Translations under genes and position numbers: made by a program
Notes under the pieces: model-generated
What the model saw: the letters and a program-made list of their open reading frames with translations, nothing else
Database searches by the model: none
What the model was told of the DNA's origin: nothing
From: Pseudoduganella dura
GTDB taxonomy: Bacteria > Pseudomonadota > Gammaproteobacteria > Burkholderiales > Burkholderiaceae_D
DNA length: 64,000 nucleotides
Reading direction: 5' to 3'
Assembly: GCF_009727155.1 (NCBI RefSeq)
Contig: NZ_WNWM01000002.1
Coordinates: 3,968,001-4,032,000 of the forward strand
In this document: positions 19,066 to 30,013 of the stretch, one piece after another
Numbering within the stretch: the stretch's first letter is position 1
Layout: each line of letters begins with the position of its first letter

Positions 19066-19090
19066 TTTTATACCTTGTTTACACCTGCCG
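19066..19090 (+). promoter_or_regulatory. KdpE-type operator
   Basis: The segment TTTTATACC followed by TTGTTTACACCTGCCG closely follows the E. coli kdp operator (TTTATAC, a T-rich stretch, then TTACACC and a GC-rich end). It lies 73 bases before the first kdp micro-ORF, and kdpE is in the same locus. Assignment rests on the recalled E. coli site, not on an alignment. Confidence 0.7.
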
Positions 19091-19162
19091 TACAAGTCTT
19101 TACCCCGTTTTTAGACGCCCGTCGATAACCTGCCTTCCTTCACAACACCTGGGAGGAAAGCG

Positions 19163-19255
19163 ATGGATATCGTGTTTTTGGCCGCGATCGGCGTGTTCGC
19201 GGCGCTGGCCTGCGCCATGGCGGCCGGGTGCGCCCGGCTGGGAAGCAAGCCATGA
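19163..19255 (+). CDS. 30-residue membrane micro-ORF at the head of kdp
   Basis: A 30-residue ORF, too short for most gene finders, with the excellent ribosome-binding site GGGAGGAAAG six bases before ATG 19163. It encodes one hydrophobic helix ([19 protein letters not shown]) followed by a charged tail ending GSKP. Its stop overlaps the start of kdpF by ATGA, and kdpF in turn overlaps kdpA, so the three are translationally coupled. It may be a second KdpF-like stabilising peptide or a leader for coupling. It is real by ribosome-binding site and overlap, but its function is unassigned. Confidence 0.65.
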   Translation: MDIVFLAAIGVFAALACAMAAGCARLGSKP

Positions 19256-19341
19256 ACGCCGTCTACCTGATCGGCGCGCTCACCGCGGGCGGGCTGCTGG
19301 TCTACCTGCTGGCAGCACTGCTGAAGGCGGAGGACCTGTGA
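19252..19341 (+). CDS. kdpF: Potassium-transporting ATPase small subunit KdpF
   Basis: A 29-residue single-helix peptide ([20 protein letters not shown], then LLKAEDL). The [12 protein letters not shown] pattern is typical of KdpF, which sits in the membrane beside KdpA and stabilises the KdpFABC complex. It starts at ATG 19252 inside the stop of the preceding micro-ORF, and its stop is shared with the GTG start of kdpA (GTGA). Position and motif together make the call firm despite the size. Confidence 0.85.
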   Translation: MNAVYLIGALTAGGLLVYLLAALLKAEDL

Positions 19342-21056
19342 CCGCCCAATCGCTGACTTTGCTGGGGGCCTTCCTGCTGGTGCTGCTGGCGCTGGCCTGG
19401 CCGCTCGGCGCGTTCCTGGCCAAGGTAGGCGCCGGCGACGCGCCCATCCCCGGCCTCCGCTGGCTGCACAAGGCCGAAGGGTGGCTGTACCGCGCCGCCG
19501 GGCTGCCGGCGGACCGGGCAACGGGCTGGAAAAGCTATGCGATCGCGCTGGTCGTCTTCAACGCGCTGGGCGCGGTGTTCGTCTACGCCGTGCAGCGCCT
19601 GCAGGCCTGGCTGCCGCTGAACCCGCAGCATCTGCCCGGCGTGAGCCCCGATTCCTCGTTCAACACGGCCGTGAGTTTCGTCGCCAATACCAACTGGCAG
19701 GGCTACTCGGGCGAGCAGACGATGAGCTACTTCACCCAGATGGTGGCGCTGGCGGGCCAGAATTTCCTGTCCGCCGCCACCGGCATCGCCGTCGTGTTCG
19801 CGCTGGTCCGCGGGTTCGCGGCACGCTCCAGCGCCTCCGTCGGCAATTTCTGGGTCGATGTCAGCCGCGCCACGCTGTACGTGCTGCTGCCGCTGTCGCT
19901 GCTGCTGGCCGTGCTGCTGATGGGCGAGGGCGTGATCCAGAACTTCGATGCGTACCGGCAGGTCGCCACGCTGGAAGGCGGCGCGCAGACGCTGGCCATG
20001 GGGCCGGTCGCCTCGCAGGAAGCGATCAAGCTGCTGGGCACCAACGGCGGCGGCTTCTTCAACGCCAATTCCGCGCACCCGTTCGAGAACCCCACGGCGC
20101 TGGCCAATTTCATCCAGATGATCGCGATCTTCCTGATCCCGGCCGCGCTGTGCTTCGCCTTCGGCCGGCTGGTCGGCGACATCCGCCAGGGCTGGGCCGT
20201 GCTGGCGGCGATGACGATCGTGTTCGTGCTGATGACGCTCGCCGTGTTTTCGGCCGAGCAGGTGGCGCACCCGGCGCTGCAGGGGCTCGGCGTCGACCAG
20301 GCGGCGAGCGCGCTGCAATCGGGCGGCAACATGGAAGGCAAGGAAACCCGCTTCGGCGTCAAAGGTTCGGCGCTGTTCGCCGCCGTGACCACGGCCGCCT
20401 CCTGCGGCGCCGTCAACGCGATGCACGATTCGCTGATGCCGCTGGGCGGCGCGGTGCCGCTGCTGCTGATGCAGTTCGGCGAAGTGATCTTCGGCGGCGT
20501 GGGTTCGGGGCTGTACGGCATGCTGGTGTTCGCGATCCTGGCGGTGTTCATCGCCGGGCTGATGATCGGCCGCACGCCGGAATACCTGGGCAAGAAGATC
20601 GGTCCGTACGAAATGAAGATGACGTCGATCGCCATTCTCGTCACGCCGGTCCTCGTGCTGTCCGGCACGGCGATTGCCGTCGTCACGGGCGCCGGCACGG
20701 CCGGCATCGCCAACCCGGGCGCGCACGGCTTTTCCGAGATCCTGTACGCGTTCAGTTCCGCCGCCAACAACAACGGCAGCGCGTTCGCCGGGCTGTCCGC
20801 CAACACGCCGTTCTACAACACGATGCTGGCGATCGCCATGTGGTTCGGCCGCTTCGCCGTGATCGTGCCGGTGCTGGCCATCGCCGGTTCGCTGGCGGCC
20901 AGGCAGCGCCTGCCGGCGACCGGCGGAACGATGCCGACCCATGGCCCGCTGTTCGTGTGCCTGCTGATCGGCGTGGTCGTGCTGGTCGGCGTGCTGAACT
21001 ACGTGCCGGCGCTGGCGCTCGGCCCCGTCGTCGAACACCTGCAACTTTTCCATTGA
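19338..21056 (+). CDS. kdpA: Potassium-transporting ATPase subunit A
   Basis: A 572-residue channel-like subunit with about ten membrane helices, homologous to Trk/Ktr K+ channels. The four selectivity-filter loops can be seen: [55 protein letters not shown] and [16 protein letters not shown]. It begins at GTG 19338, overlapping the kdpF stop. KdpA carries K+ through the membrane while KdpB supplies ATP-driven pumping. Length and motif order match the family. It is part of kdpFABC, expected to be induced by K+ limitation. Confidence 0.97.
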   Translation: MTAQSLTLLGAFLLVLLALAWPLGAFLAKVGAGDAPIPGLRWLHKAEGWLYRAAGLPADRATGWKSYAIALVVFNALGAVFVYAVQRLQAWLPLNPQHLPGVSPDSSFNTAVSFVANTNWQGYSGEQTMSYFTQMVALAGQNFLSAATGIAVVFALVRGFAARSSASVGNFWVDVSRATLYVLLPLSLLLAVLLMGEGVIQNFDAYRQVATLEGGAQTLAMGPVASQEAIKLLGTNGGGFFNANSAHPFENPTALANFIQMIAIFLIPAALCFAFGRLVGDIRQGWAVLAAMTIVFVLMTLAVFSAEQVAHPALQGLGVDQAASALQSGGNMEGKETRFGVKGSALFAAVTTAASCGAVNAMHDSLMPLGGAVPLLLMQFGEVIFGGVGSGLYGMLVFAILAVFIAGLMIGRTPEYLGKKIGPYEMKMTSIAILVTPVLVLSGTAIAVVTGAGTAGIANPGAHGFSEILYAFSSAANNNGSAFAGLSANTPFYNTMLAIAMWFGRFAVIVPVLAIAGSLAARQRLPATGGTMPTHGPLFVCLLIGVVVLVGVLNYVPALALGPVVEHLQLFH

Positions 21057-21066
21057 GAGGCTTTCC

Positions 21067-23145
<2,079 letters not shown>

Positions 23146-23156
23146 AAGGAACCACC

Positions 23157-23738
23157 ATGACTTCCCACCTGCGCCCCGCCGCGACCATCTTCATCGCCCT
23201 CACGCTGCTGTGCGGCATCGTGTACCCGTACGCGGTTACCGGCTTCGGCAGGCTGGCCTGGTCCGGCCAGGCGGCCGGCAGCCTGATCACGCATGACGGC
23301 AAGACCATCGGCTCGCGCCTGGTCGGCCAGGCGTTCGCCACGCCGCGCTATTTCTGGGGCCGCCCGTCGGCCACCGCGCCAATGCCGAACAACGCGGCCG
23401 GCTCCGGCGGTTCCAACCTGGGGCCGTCGAACCCGGCGCTGTCCGACGCCGTCAAGGGCCGCATCGCGGCCTTGCGCGAGGCCGATCCGGACAACCGGGC
23501 GCCCGTACCCGTGGACCTCGTCACCGCGTCGGCCAGCGGCCTGGACCCGGATATCAGCCTGGCCGCGGCGCGCTACCAGGCCGCCCGCGTGGCGCGTGCC
23601 CGCGGCGTCGATCCCGTGACGGTGCGCGGCCTGATCGAGCGTCAGGCCGAACGGCCGCTGTTCGGCTTCCTCGGCGAGCCGAAAGTCAATGTGCTGGCGC
23701 TGAACCTGGCGCTGGATGCGCAACTGGCCTCCCGGTAG
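23157..23738 (+). CDS. kdpC: Potassium-transporting ATPase subunit C
   Basis: A 193-residue periplasmically exposed subunit with one N-terminal membrane helix ([19 protein letters not shown]) and the conserved family motifs [20 protein letters not shown] and [13 protein letters not shown]. It stabilises the KdpFABC complex and may help nucleotide binding. It is eleven bases after kdpB, with AAAGGA before the ATG. Confidence 0.96.
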   Translation: MTSHLRPAATIFIALTLLCGIVYPYAVTGFGRLAWSGQAAGSLITHDGKTIGSRLVGQAFATPRYFWGRPSATAPMPNNAAGSGGSNLGPSNPALSDAVKGRIAALREADPDNRAPVPVDLVTASASGLDPDISLAAARYQAARVARARGVDPVTVRGLIERQAERPLFGFLGEPKVNVLALNLALDAQLASR

Positions 23739-23777
23739 GGAACAGCGTCCGTTGCGATCGGCTACACTCCCCACGAC

Positions 23778-26489
23778 ATGATTCCCATCGACAGCCAACG
23801 CCCCGATCCGGACGCCCTGCTGGCGCAGGTGCAGGCCCGCGAACAGCGCGAGGCACGCGGCCGGCTGCGCATCTACTTCGGCGCTTCCGCCGGCGTGGGC
23901 AAGACGTACGCGATGCTGTCGGCCGCGCGCAAGCTGCAGGGCGAAGGCTCGCGGCCGCTGGTGGGCATCGTCGAGACGCACGGCCGCGCCGATACCGCCG
24001 CGCTGCTCGATTCGCTCGACGTGCTGCCGTTGAAACAGGTGGCATGGCGCGGCAAGGCGCTGCCGGAATTCGACCTGGATGGCGCACTGGCCCGCAAGCC
24101 CGCACTGATCCTGGTGGACGAACTGGCGCACTCGAATGCGCCGGGCGCGCGCCACCCGAAGCGCTGGCAGGACGTGGAGGAGCTGCTCGATGCCGGCATC
24201 GACGTGTTCACCACGGTCAACGTGCAGCACCTGGAAAGCCTGAACGACGTGGTCGGCGGCATCACCGGCATCCGCGTGGCCGAAACGCTGCCCGACACCG
24301 TGTTCGACCGCGCCGACGAAGTGGTGCTGGTGGACGTGCCGGCCGACGAACTGCTCGAACGCCTGAAGGACGGCAAGGTGTACCAGGGCGAGCAGGCCGG
24401 CCGCGCCGCCCGCAACTTCTTCCGCAAGGGCAACCTGATCGCGCTGCGCGAACTGGCGCTGCGCCGCACCGCCGACCGCATCGGCGGCGACGTGCAGGCC
24501 TACCGGGTGGAAAAGGCGATCAGCCCGCTGTGGAAATCGGGCGTGGCGCTGCTGGCGTGCGTGGGGCCGCGGCCGGGCGGCGAGCACGTGGTGCGCAGCG
24601 CGGCCCGGCTGGCCAGCCAGCTGAACACGGACTGGCACGCGGTATATGTCGAAACGCCGGCGCTGCAGCGGCTGCCGGCCGCGCGCCGCGAAAAGATCCT
24701 GCAGACGCTGAAGCTGGCGCAGGAACTGGGGGCCACCACGGCGGTGCTGGCCGGCGACGACATCGGCGCGGCGATCGCCCGCTATGCGCTGGCCCGGAAC
24801 ATTTCAAAGGTGGTGCTGGGCCGGGCGACGAAATCATGGCCGTGGCGCCGGCCGCACCTGCGGCGGATTGCCGCCGCCGCGCCGGCGCTGGACATCGTGG
24901 AAACGGGCAACGACGCGCTGCGCGGCGGCGACCGCCCGGCGCCGGCGGCGAGCGCGGTGGAAGAAGCGGCCCCGAAGGGCTGGCGCCGCTACCTGCTGGC
25001 GATGCTCGGCAGCGGGCTCGTCGCGCTGGCCGGCCTGCCGCTGGCGGGCGCGCTGGAAATCACCAATATTGCCATGCTGTTCCTGCTCGGCGTGCTGGTG
25101 GTGGCGTTCCGGCTGGGGCGCGGGCCGGCGGTGCTGTCCAGTTTCGTCAGCGTGGCCGCGTTCGACTTCCTGTTCGTGCAGCCGGCGTTCTCGTTCGCCG
25201 TCAGCGATTTGCAGTACCTGATCACGTTCGCCGTGATGCTGATCGTGGGCCTGATCACGAGCCACCTGACGGCCGGCCTGCGGTTCCAGGCGCGGGTGGC
25301 GTCGCACCGCGAGGAACGGGTGCGCGCCCTGTATGAATATGCGCGCGAGCTGACCGGCGTGCTGCAGGCGGGGCAGGTGCACGACATCACGCGGCGCACG
25401 TTGGCGCAGGCGTTCCGCGCACGCGTCACGCTGCTGCTGCCCGACGCCGCGGGGCGGCTGGAAATGCCGGAGCCGCCGGCACCGCCGGGGACGGACACGG
25501 AGGCGCAACCGCCGGACCCGGGCATTGCCCAGTGGGCCTTCGACCATGCGGAGCCTGCCGGCATCGGCACCGGTACGCTGCCGGCATCGCCGCTGTTCTA
25601 CCTGCCTCTGGTCGCGCCGATGCGTACCCGCGGCGTGCTGGTCGTGGAACCGCAAGACCGCCGCTGGCTGCTGATTCCCGAGCAGCGCCGCCAGCTCGAC
25701 ACGTTCGCCGCGCTGGCCGCGATCGCGCTGGAACGGGTGCATTACATCGACGTGGCCCAGGGCGCGCTGGTGCAGATGGAATCGGAACGGCTGCGCAATT
25801 CGCTGCTGGCGGCGCTGTCGCACGACTTGCGTACGCCCCTCACGTCGCTGGTCGGCCTGGCCGAATCGCTGGCGATGTCGAAACCCGCGCTGTCGGCCGG
25901 GCAGATGGACCTGGCGCGCGCGCTGCAGGAAGAAACCGTGCGCATGAGCACCCTGGTGGCGAACCTGCTCGACATGGCGCGCATCGAAAGCGGCGCCGTC
26001 CGCCTGAACCTGCAGTGGCAGGCGCTGGAGGAAACGGTGGGCAGCGCGTTGCGCGCCAGCCGCACGCTGCTGGGCGGCCACCGCGTCGTCACGCAGCTGC
26101 CGGCGGACTTGCCGCTGGTGCGCTATGACGCCGTGCTGGTCGAGCGGGTACTGTGCAACCTGCTGGAAAACGCGGCGAAATACACGCCGGCGGGCAGCAC
26201 GATCACGCTGGCGGGCCGGGTCGGCGACGGCATGCTGGCGGTGACCGTCGCCGACGACGGCCCCGGCCTGCCGGCCGGGCAGGAAGAAGCGATCTTTGAG
26301 AAATTCACGCGTGGCGAGCGCGAGTCCGCCAAGCCGGGCGTGGGCCTGGGGCTGGCGATCTGCCGCGCCATCGTGGAAGCGCACGGCGGCCACATCGATG
26401 CGCAGCGCGTGCTGCCGACTGGCGCGGCCCTCGTCTTGACGCTGCCGCTGGGCACCCCGCCCGCGCTGCCGGAGGAACCCCTGGAATGA
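23778..26489 (+). CDS. kdpD: Potassium sensor histidine kinase KdpD
   Basis: A 903-residue sensor kinase. Domains in order: KdpD N-terminal domain with Walker A GASAGVGKTYAML (about residues 35-47) and VDELAHSNAPG; a universal-stress-like domain (to ~375); four closely spaced membrane helices (~405-500); a GAF-like domain; HisKA with the phosphorylated His682 in LSHDLRTPLTSL; and HATPase_c with NLLENAAKYTP, DDGPGL and GVGLGLAI. Length is normal for full-size KdpD. It senses low K+ or osmotic and envelope stress and phosphorylates KdpE. It is separated from kdpC by 39 bases and overlaps kdpE by four bases. Confidence 0.97.
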   Translation: MIPIDSQRPDPDALLAQVQAREQREARGRLRIYFGASAGVGKTYAMLSAARKLQGEGSRPLVGIVETHGRADTAALLDSLDVLPLKQVAWRGKALPEFDLDGALARKPALILVDELAHSNAPGARHPKRWQDVEELLDAGIDVFTTVNVQHLESLNDVVGGITGIRVAETLPDTVFDRADEVVLVDVPADELLERLKDGKVYQGEQAGRAARNFFRKGNLIALRELALRRTADRIGGDVQAYRVEKAISPLWKSGVALLACVGPRPGGEHVVRSAARLASQLNTDWHAVYVETPALQRLPAARREKILQTLKLAQELGATTAVLAGDDIGAAIARYALARNISKVVLGRATKSWPWRRPHLRRIAAAAPALDIVETGNDALRGGDRPAPAASAVEEAAPKGWRRYLLAMLGSGLVALAGLPLAGALEITNIAMLFLLGVLVVAFRLGRGPAVLSSFVSVAAFDFLFVQPAFSFAVSDLQYLITFAVMLIVGLITSHLTAGLRFQARVASHREERVRALYEYARELTGVLQAGQVHDITRRTLAQAFRARVTLLLPDAAGRLEMPEPPAPPGTDTEAQPPDPGIAQWAFDHAEPAGIGTGTLPASPLFYLPLVAPMRTRGVLVVEPQDRRWLLIPEQRRQLDTFAALAAIALERVHYIDVAQGALVQMESERLRNSLLAALSHDLRTPLTSLVGLAESLAMSKPALSAGQMDLARALQEETVRMSTLVANLLDMARIESGAVRLNLQWQALEETVGSALRASRTLLGGHRVVTQLPADLPLVRYDAVLVERVLCNLLENAAKYTPAGSTITLAGRVGDGMLAVTVADDGPGLPAGQEEAIFEKFTRGERESAKPGVGLGLAICRAIVEAHGGHIDAQRVLPTGAALVLTLPLGTPPALPEEPLE

Positions 26490-27190
26490 CCGATAAATTG
26501 ATGCCGACCGCGCTGCTGGTCGAGGACGAGCCGCAGATCCGCCGTTTCGTGCGGATGGCGCTGGAGGAAGAAGGCTGGAACGTGCAGGAAGCGGCCACGC
26601 TGCAGCGCGGCCTGATCGATGCCGGCACGCGCCGCCCGGACCTCGTGATCCTCGACCTGGGCCTGCCGGACGGCGACGGCGTGGACCTGATCGCCGACCT
26701 GCGCAAGTGGTCGACGGTGCCGGTGATCGTGCTGTCCGCCCGCGTCGGCGAAGACGAAAAGATCCGCGCGCTGGACGCCGGCGCAGACGATTACCTGACG
26801 AAACCGTTCGGCGTGGGCGAGCTGCTGGCCCGGGTGCGGGCCATGGCGCGGCGCCGGCGCACGCCGGAACAGGATGCGGGCGGCGTGGTGCGGTTCGGCG
26901 ACGTGACGGTGGACCTGCCGGCGCGCATGGTCACCCGCGGCGGCCAGATGGTGCACCTGACGCCGACCGAGTACCGGCTGCTGGCGGTGCTGGTCAACAA
27001 TGCCGGCCGGGTCGTGACGAATCCGCAATTGCTGCGCGAGGTGTGGGGCCCGTCCCACGCCGGGAACGGCCATTACCTGCGCATCTACATGGGCCACCTG
27101 CGCCAGAAGCTGGAGCGCGACCCCGCCCAGCCGGTGCACCTGCTGACCGAAACGGCGGTCGGCTACCGGCTGCTGCTCGCGGCCGGCTAG
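26486..27190 (+). CDS. kdpE: Response regulator KdpE
   Basis: A 234-residue OmpR/PhoB-type regulator. The receiver domain has the acidic pocket (EDE) and the phospho-acceptor Asp57 in ILDLGLPDGDG, with the conserved lysine in LTKPF. The C-terminal winged helix (HLTPTEYRLLAVLV) binds DNA. It overlaps kdpD by ATGA. Expected to bind the operator-like site at 19066-19090 and activate kdpFABC. Confidence 0.97.
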   Translation: MTDKLMPTALLVEDEPQIRRFVRMALEEEGWNVQEAATLQRGLIDAGTRRPDLVILDLGLPDGDGVDLIADLRKWSTVPVIVLSARVGEDEKIRALDAGADDYLTKPFGVGELLARVRAMARRRRTPEQDAGGVVRFGDVTVDLPARMVTRGGQMVHLTPTEYRLLAVLVNNAGRVVTNPQLLREVWGPSHAGNGHYLRIYMGHLRQKLERDPAQPVHLLTETAVGYRLLLAAG

Positions 27191-27297
27191 GGCACACCGG
27201 CACGAACCACCCATTCGCAGCACCAGGCCAGCTGCGCCGCCACGCCCACCGCGTGGCGGCGAAGGCCAGACTCACCCTTTATTTTCGAAAGACCCTC

Positions 27298-28014
27298 ATG
27301 AAACGACTGATTTCAGGCATTTCCCTCGCCCTCGTTTTCGCCGCCAACGCTTCGGCGCAGATAACGTACAACATTGCCGGCGTGTCCGATTACCGCTACC
27401 GGGGCATCTCGCAGACGCGGCTGCAACCGGCGCTGCAGGGCGGCGCCGACTGGGCCGACAGCGGCTCCGGTCTGTACGCCGGCACGTGGCTGTCGACGAT
27501 CAGGTGGACGAAGGATGCCGGCGGCGATGGCGCCATCGAGTGGGACGTGTACGCCGGCAAGCGCGGCAGCATCGGCGGCGACGGCGGTTTTGCGTATGAC
27601 GTCGGCGTGCTGGGCTATGCCTATCCATCCAACGGTCTCCATCCCGATGCCGATACGCTGGAGGTGTACGGCCAGCTTGGCTACGGCACGGCCACGCTGA
27701 AGTACTCGCATGCCGCCACGAACCTGTTCGGTTTCGCGGACAGCCGGAACAGTGGCTACCTGGATGCATCGGTCAACCACGACGCGGGTGGCGGCTGGAT
27801 CGTCAACCTGCACGCCGGCCGGCAGAAGGTGCGCAACCACGGCAATGCCAGCTACACCGACTGGAAGGCCGGCGTGACGAAGGATTTCGGCTTCGTTGCC
27901 GTGGCATTGGCCTATATCGGCACCAATGCCGGCAGATCCGCGTATGCCTCGCCCGCGAACGGCAAGTTCACCGGGCGGGATGCGCTGGTGCTGACGGTTT
28001 CAAGGGTGTTTTGA
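27298..28014 (+). CDS. TorF-like putative outer-membrane porin
   Basis: A 238-residue protein with a signal peptide (ends ANASAQ) and beta-barrel-like strands. The mature start VSDYRYRGISQT is a signature of the TorF/Gcw_chp family of putative porins. Its position 107 bases after kdpE suggests membership in the K+ regulon, perhaps supplying outer-membrane permeability, but no operator was seen. The ribosome-binding site is weak (GAAAGA). It ends VLTVSRVF; a near copy of the last 36 bases, including a stop, occurs again at 28084-28119 beyond a hairpin repeat, so the 3' end of this gene has been duplicated. Confidence 0.8.
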   Translation: MKRLISGISLALVFAANASAQITYNIAGVSDYRYRGISQTRLQPALQGGADWADSGSGLYAGTWLSTIRWTKDAGGDGAIEWDVYAGKRGSIGGDGGFAYDVGVLGYAYPSNGLHPDADTLEVYGQLGYGTATLKYSHAATNLFGFADSRNSGYLDASVNHDAGGGWIVNLHAGRQKVRNHGNASYTDWKAGVTKDFGFVAVALAYIGTNAGRSAYASPANGKFTGRDALVLTVSRVF

Positions 28015-28024
28015 CCGCTCGGCC

Positions 28025-28074
28025 CGGACACCGGTTTTTTGCGCCGATGTTGGCAAAAACCGGTGTCCGACACC
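28025..28074. repeat. Hairpin repeat with GGTGTCCGACACC core
   Basis: Fifteen-base perfect arms (28025-28039, 28055-28069) around a 15-base loop, merging into the 13-mer GGTGTCCGACACC at 28062-28074. It starts 11 bases after the TorF-like gene stop; T/A runs in the arms could let it act as a terminator. Confidence 0.8.
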
Positions 28075-28083
28075 AGAACGTCG

Positions 28084-28119
28084 GATGCGCCGGTGCTGAC
28101 GGTGTCGGAAGTGTTCTGA
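28084..28119 (+). pseudogene. Duplicated 3' end of the TorF-like gene
   Basis: Thirty-six bases encoding DAPVLTVSEVF-stop match the true gene end DALVLTVSRVF-stop at 27979-28014 in 29 of 36 positions. The copy lies immediately beyond the hairpin repeat, so it is likely a remnant left by a duplication or insertion event. Confidence 0.6.
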
Positions 28120-28136
28120 GTGTAATCAGCCGCGAA

Positions 28137-28634
28137 TCAGCCGCGAAACACGCTGGCGTACAGGGTATCGGCGCCGGCGGCCAGCTCGGCGCCGGGCAGC
28201 CGGGCGTGCAGCGCGATGGCGGCATGCGCATCGCCGGACCCGCACGGCACGATGACGATCCGCAGCCCCGGGTTGAACAGCCGCGCGTTGCCGATGCGTT
28301 CGGCGAGCCGGGCGGTGCGGGCGGGATCGCCCTGCAGGGCGTCGGACGGGACCACGACGACGCCGGCGGCGATCAGCGCGGCGCGGCTGCCCAGCGAGTC
28401 GCGGCCGTCGGCGTCGACGACGATGTCCTGGAAGCGCATGCCGAGGTTTTCCAGTTCCGCTTCCACGCCCTTGCCGCAAACGGTCCGTGCCGGCTGGGGG
28501 AGCGGCGGATGGGGTTGGGAATCCGCGTCCACCAGCAACACCTTGCGGCCCGACAGCGTGCGCTGCGCCGCGAGCCGTTCGGCCAGCGCGAGCTTGGCGT
28601 CGCACGCGCCTTCGCTGACGACGGTGACGATCAT
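28137..28634 (-). CDS. ParA/MinD-like protein lacking the P-loop
   Basis: A 165-residue protein with the overall layout of a short ParA-family ATPase: an N-terminal strand IVTVVSE, then RKVLLVDAD (the deviant Walker A' / switch I region), DIVVDADGRDS (Walker B), VVVPSDALQGD and VIVPCGSGD. The nucleotide-binding loop, normally KGGxGKT right after VVSE, reads GACDAKLAL, so the lysines and glycines needed for ATP binding are missing. It may be a non-hydrolysing paralogue that lost ATPase activity, or a decaying gene; the intact frame favours the former. The start at 28634 is the one where homology begins. No ParB partner is nearby. Confidence 0.65.
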   Translation of the reverse strand: MIVTVVSEGACDAKLALAERLAAQRTLSGRKVLLVDADSQPHPPLPQPARTVCGKGVEAELENLGMRFQDIVVDADGRDSLGSRAALIAAGVVVVPSDALQGDPARTARLAERIGNARLFNPGLRIVIVPCGSGDAHAAIALHARLPGAELAAGADTLYASVFRG

Positions 28635-28792
28635 GATTTCACCATGCGGCCGGCGGCGAACGGGGGAAAGAAGAGAAAGGGGGAATCTGGAACGGTATCG
28701 GTCATGGTGGCCATCGCCAGTGAGTTGGACTGGATTCACGATAGCAGCGCCCGCCGAACGGCTGCGTAAAGAAACGGGGCACGGTCGTAACG

Positions 28793-28835
28793 GTTTTGCA
28801 AAGGCGCCGCCGCGGCGGCAGCGCCTTGCAAAAAC
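28793..28835 (-). terminator. Hairpin downstream of the VWA gene
   Basis: A GC-rich palindrome GCCGCCGCGGCGGC at 28806-28819 is flanked by complementary GTTTTGCAA and TTGCAAAAAC arms, eight bases beyond the VWA gene stop on the minus strand. Its form fits an intrinsic terminator, though the U-tract lies within the stem. Confidence 0.55.
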
Positions 28836-28843
28836 GGACATGC

Positions 28844-30013
28844 CTACTTCGACAGCACCCGCATCGCCCGTTCGAGCCCTTCGAGTGTGGTGGGAAACAT
28901 ACGGTTGTTCATGATTTGCCGTACGATGGCGATGGACTGTCGATACTGCCAGTACTGTTCCGGCTCCGGATTGAGCCAGGCGAACTTGGGAAACGCATGC
29001 GTGAACCGGGCCAGCCATTCGGCGCCCGCTTCCTCGTTGTTGTACTCGACCGAGCCGCCCGGCTGCAGGATTTCATAGGGGCTCATCGTGGCGTCGCCGA
29101 CGAAGATCAGCTTGGTATCCGGCGTGTACTTGCGCAGCACGTCCCAGGTGGGAAAGCGTTCGGCGTTGCGGCGGCGGTTGTTCTTCCACAGGTAGTCGTA
29201 GACGCAGTTGTGGAAGTAGAAGAATTCCATGTTCTTGAATTCCGAGCTGGCCGCGGAAAACAGTTCCTCGGTGCGCCCGATATGGTCGTCCATCGTGCCG
29301 CCCACGTCGAACAGCATCAGCACCTTCACGTTGTTGCGGCGCTCCGGCTGCATGCGGATGTCGAGCCAGCCGGCGTTGTTGGCGGTGGCGCGGATCGTCT
29401 GGTCCAGCGCCAGTTCCTCGGCGGCGCCGTCGCGGGCGAAGCGGCGCAGCCGGCGCAGGGCCACCTTGATGTTGCGGGTGCCCAGTTCCTTGTCCGCGTC
29501 GTAGTCCTTGTAGGTGCGCTGGTCCCAGACTTTCACGGCGGTGCGCCCGCCGCCTTTTCCACCGATGCGCACGCCCTCGGGGTTGGTGCCGCCATTGCCG
29601 AACGGCGACGTGCCGCCGGTGCCGATCCACTTGCCGCCGCCTTCGTGGCGTTCCTTCTGTTCCTTCAGCAGTTCGGCCAGCCGGTCCAACAGCTTGTCGT
29701 AGCCGAACTTTTCCAGCGCTGCCTTCTGCTCGTCGGTGAGCTCGCGCTTCATCCGCTCCATCAGCCAGTCCAGCGGGATCGAGGCCTTGCCGTCGAACGC
29801 GCCGTCGATGCCCTTGAAGTACTGGGCGAACGCGCGGTCGAAGCGGTCGTAGTGGGCCTCGTCCTTCACCAGCACCAGCCGCGCGAGGTAGTAGAAATCG
29901 TCGAACGACTGCGTGACGACATGGCGTTCCAGCGCCTCCAGCAAGGTGAGGAACTCCTTGATGGTGACGGGGATTTTCGCGTCCTTCAGCGTGAAGAAGA
30001 AGTCGATCAGCAT
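28844..30013 (-). CDS. VWA domain protein (CoxE-like) of the MoxR operon
   Basis: A 389-residue protein: an N-terminal helical half (LIDFFFTLKDAKIPVTIKEF), a Gly-rich linker (KWIGTGGTSPFGNGG) and a C-terminal von Willebrand A domain. Its metal site reads LFDVGGTMDDH, where the classical DxSxS is DxGGT; later VWA motifs include YFHNCVYD and FVGDATMSPYE. The start at 30013 (MLIDFFF) overlaps the acetyltransferase gene by seven bases. VWA proteins next to MoxR ATPases are thought to act as metal-dependent chaperone pairs. The partner ATPase is encoded upstream in the same operon; the client protein is unknown. Confidence 0.88.
   Translation of the reverse strand: MLIDFFFTLKDAKIPVTIKEFLTLLEALERHVVTQSFDDFYYLARLVLVKDEAHYDRFDRAFAQYFKGIDGAFDGKASIPLDWLMERMKRELTDEQKAALEKFGYDKLLDRLAELLKEQKERHEGGGKWIGTGGTSPFGNGGTNPEGVRIGGKGGGRTAVKVWDQRTYKDYDADKELGTRNIKVALRRLRRFARDGAAEELALDQTIRATANNAGWLDIRMQPERRNNVKVLMLFDVGGTMDDHIGRTEELFSAASSEFKNMEFFYFHNCVYDYLWKNNRRRNAERFPTWDVLRKYTPDTKLIFVGDATMSPYEILQPGGSVEYNNEEAGAEWLARFTHAFPKFAWLNPEPEQYWQYRQSIAIVRQIMNNRMFPTTLEGLERAMRVLSK

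Noticed and set aside
28793..28835. Member of the GTGTC repeat family
   Set aside because: It lacks the GTGTCNGACAC core; kept only as a separate terminator-like hairpin.
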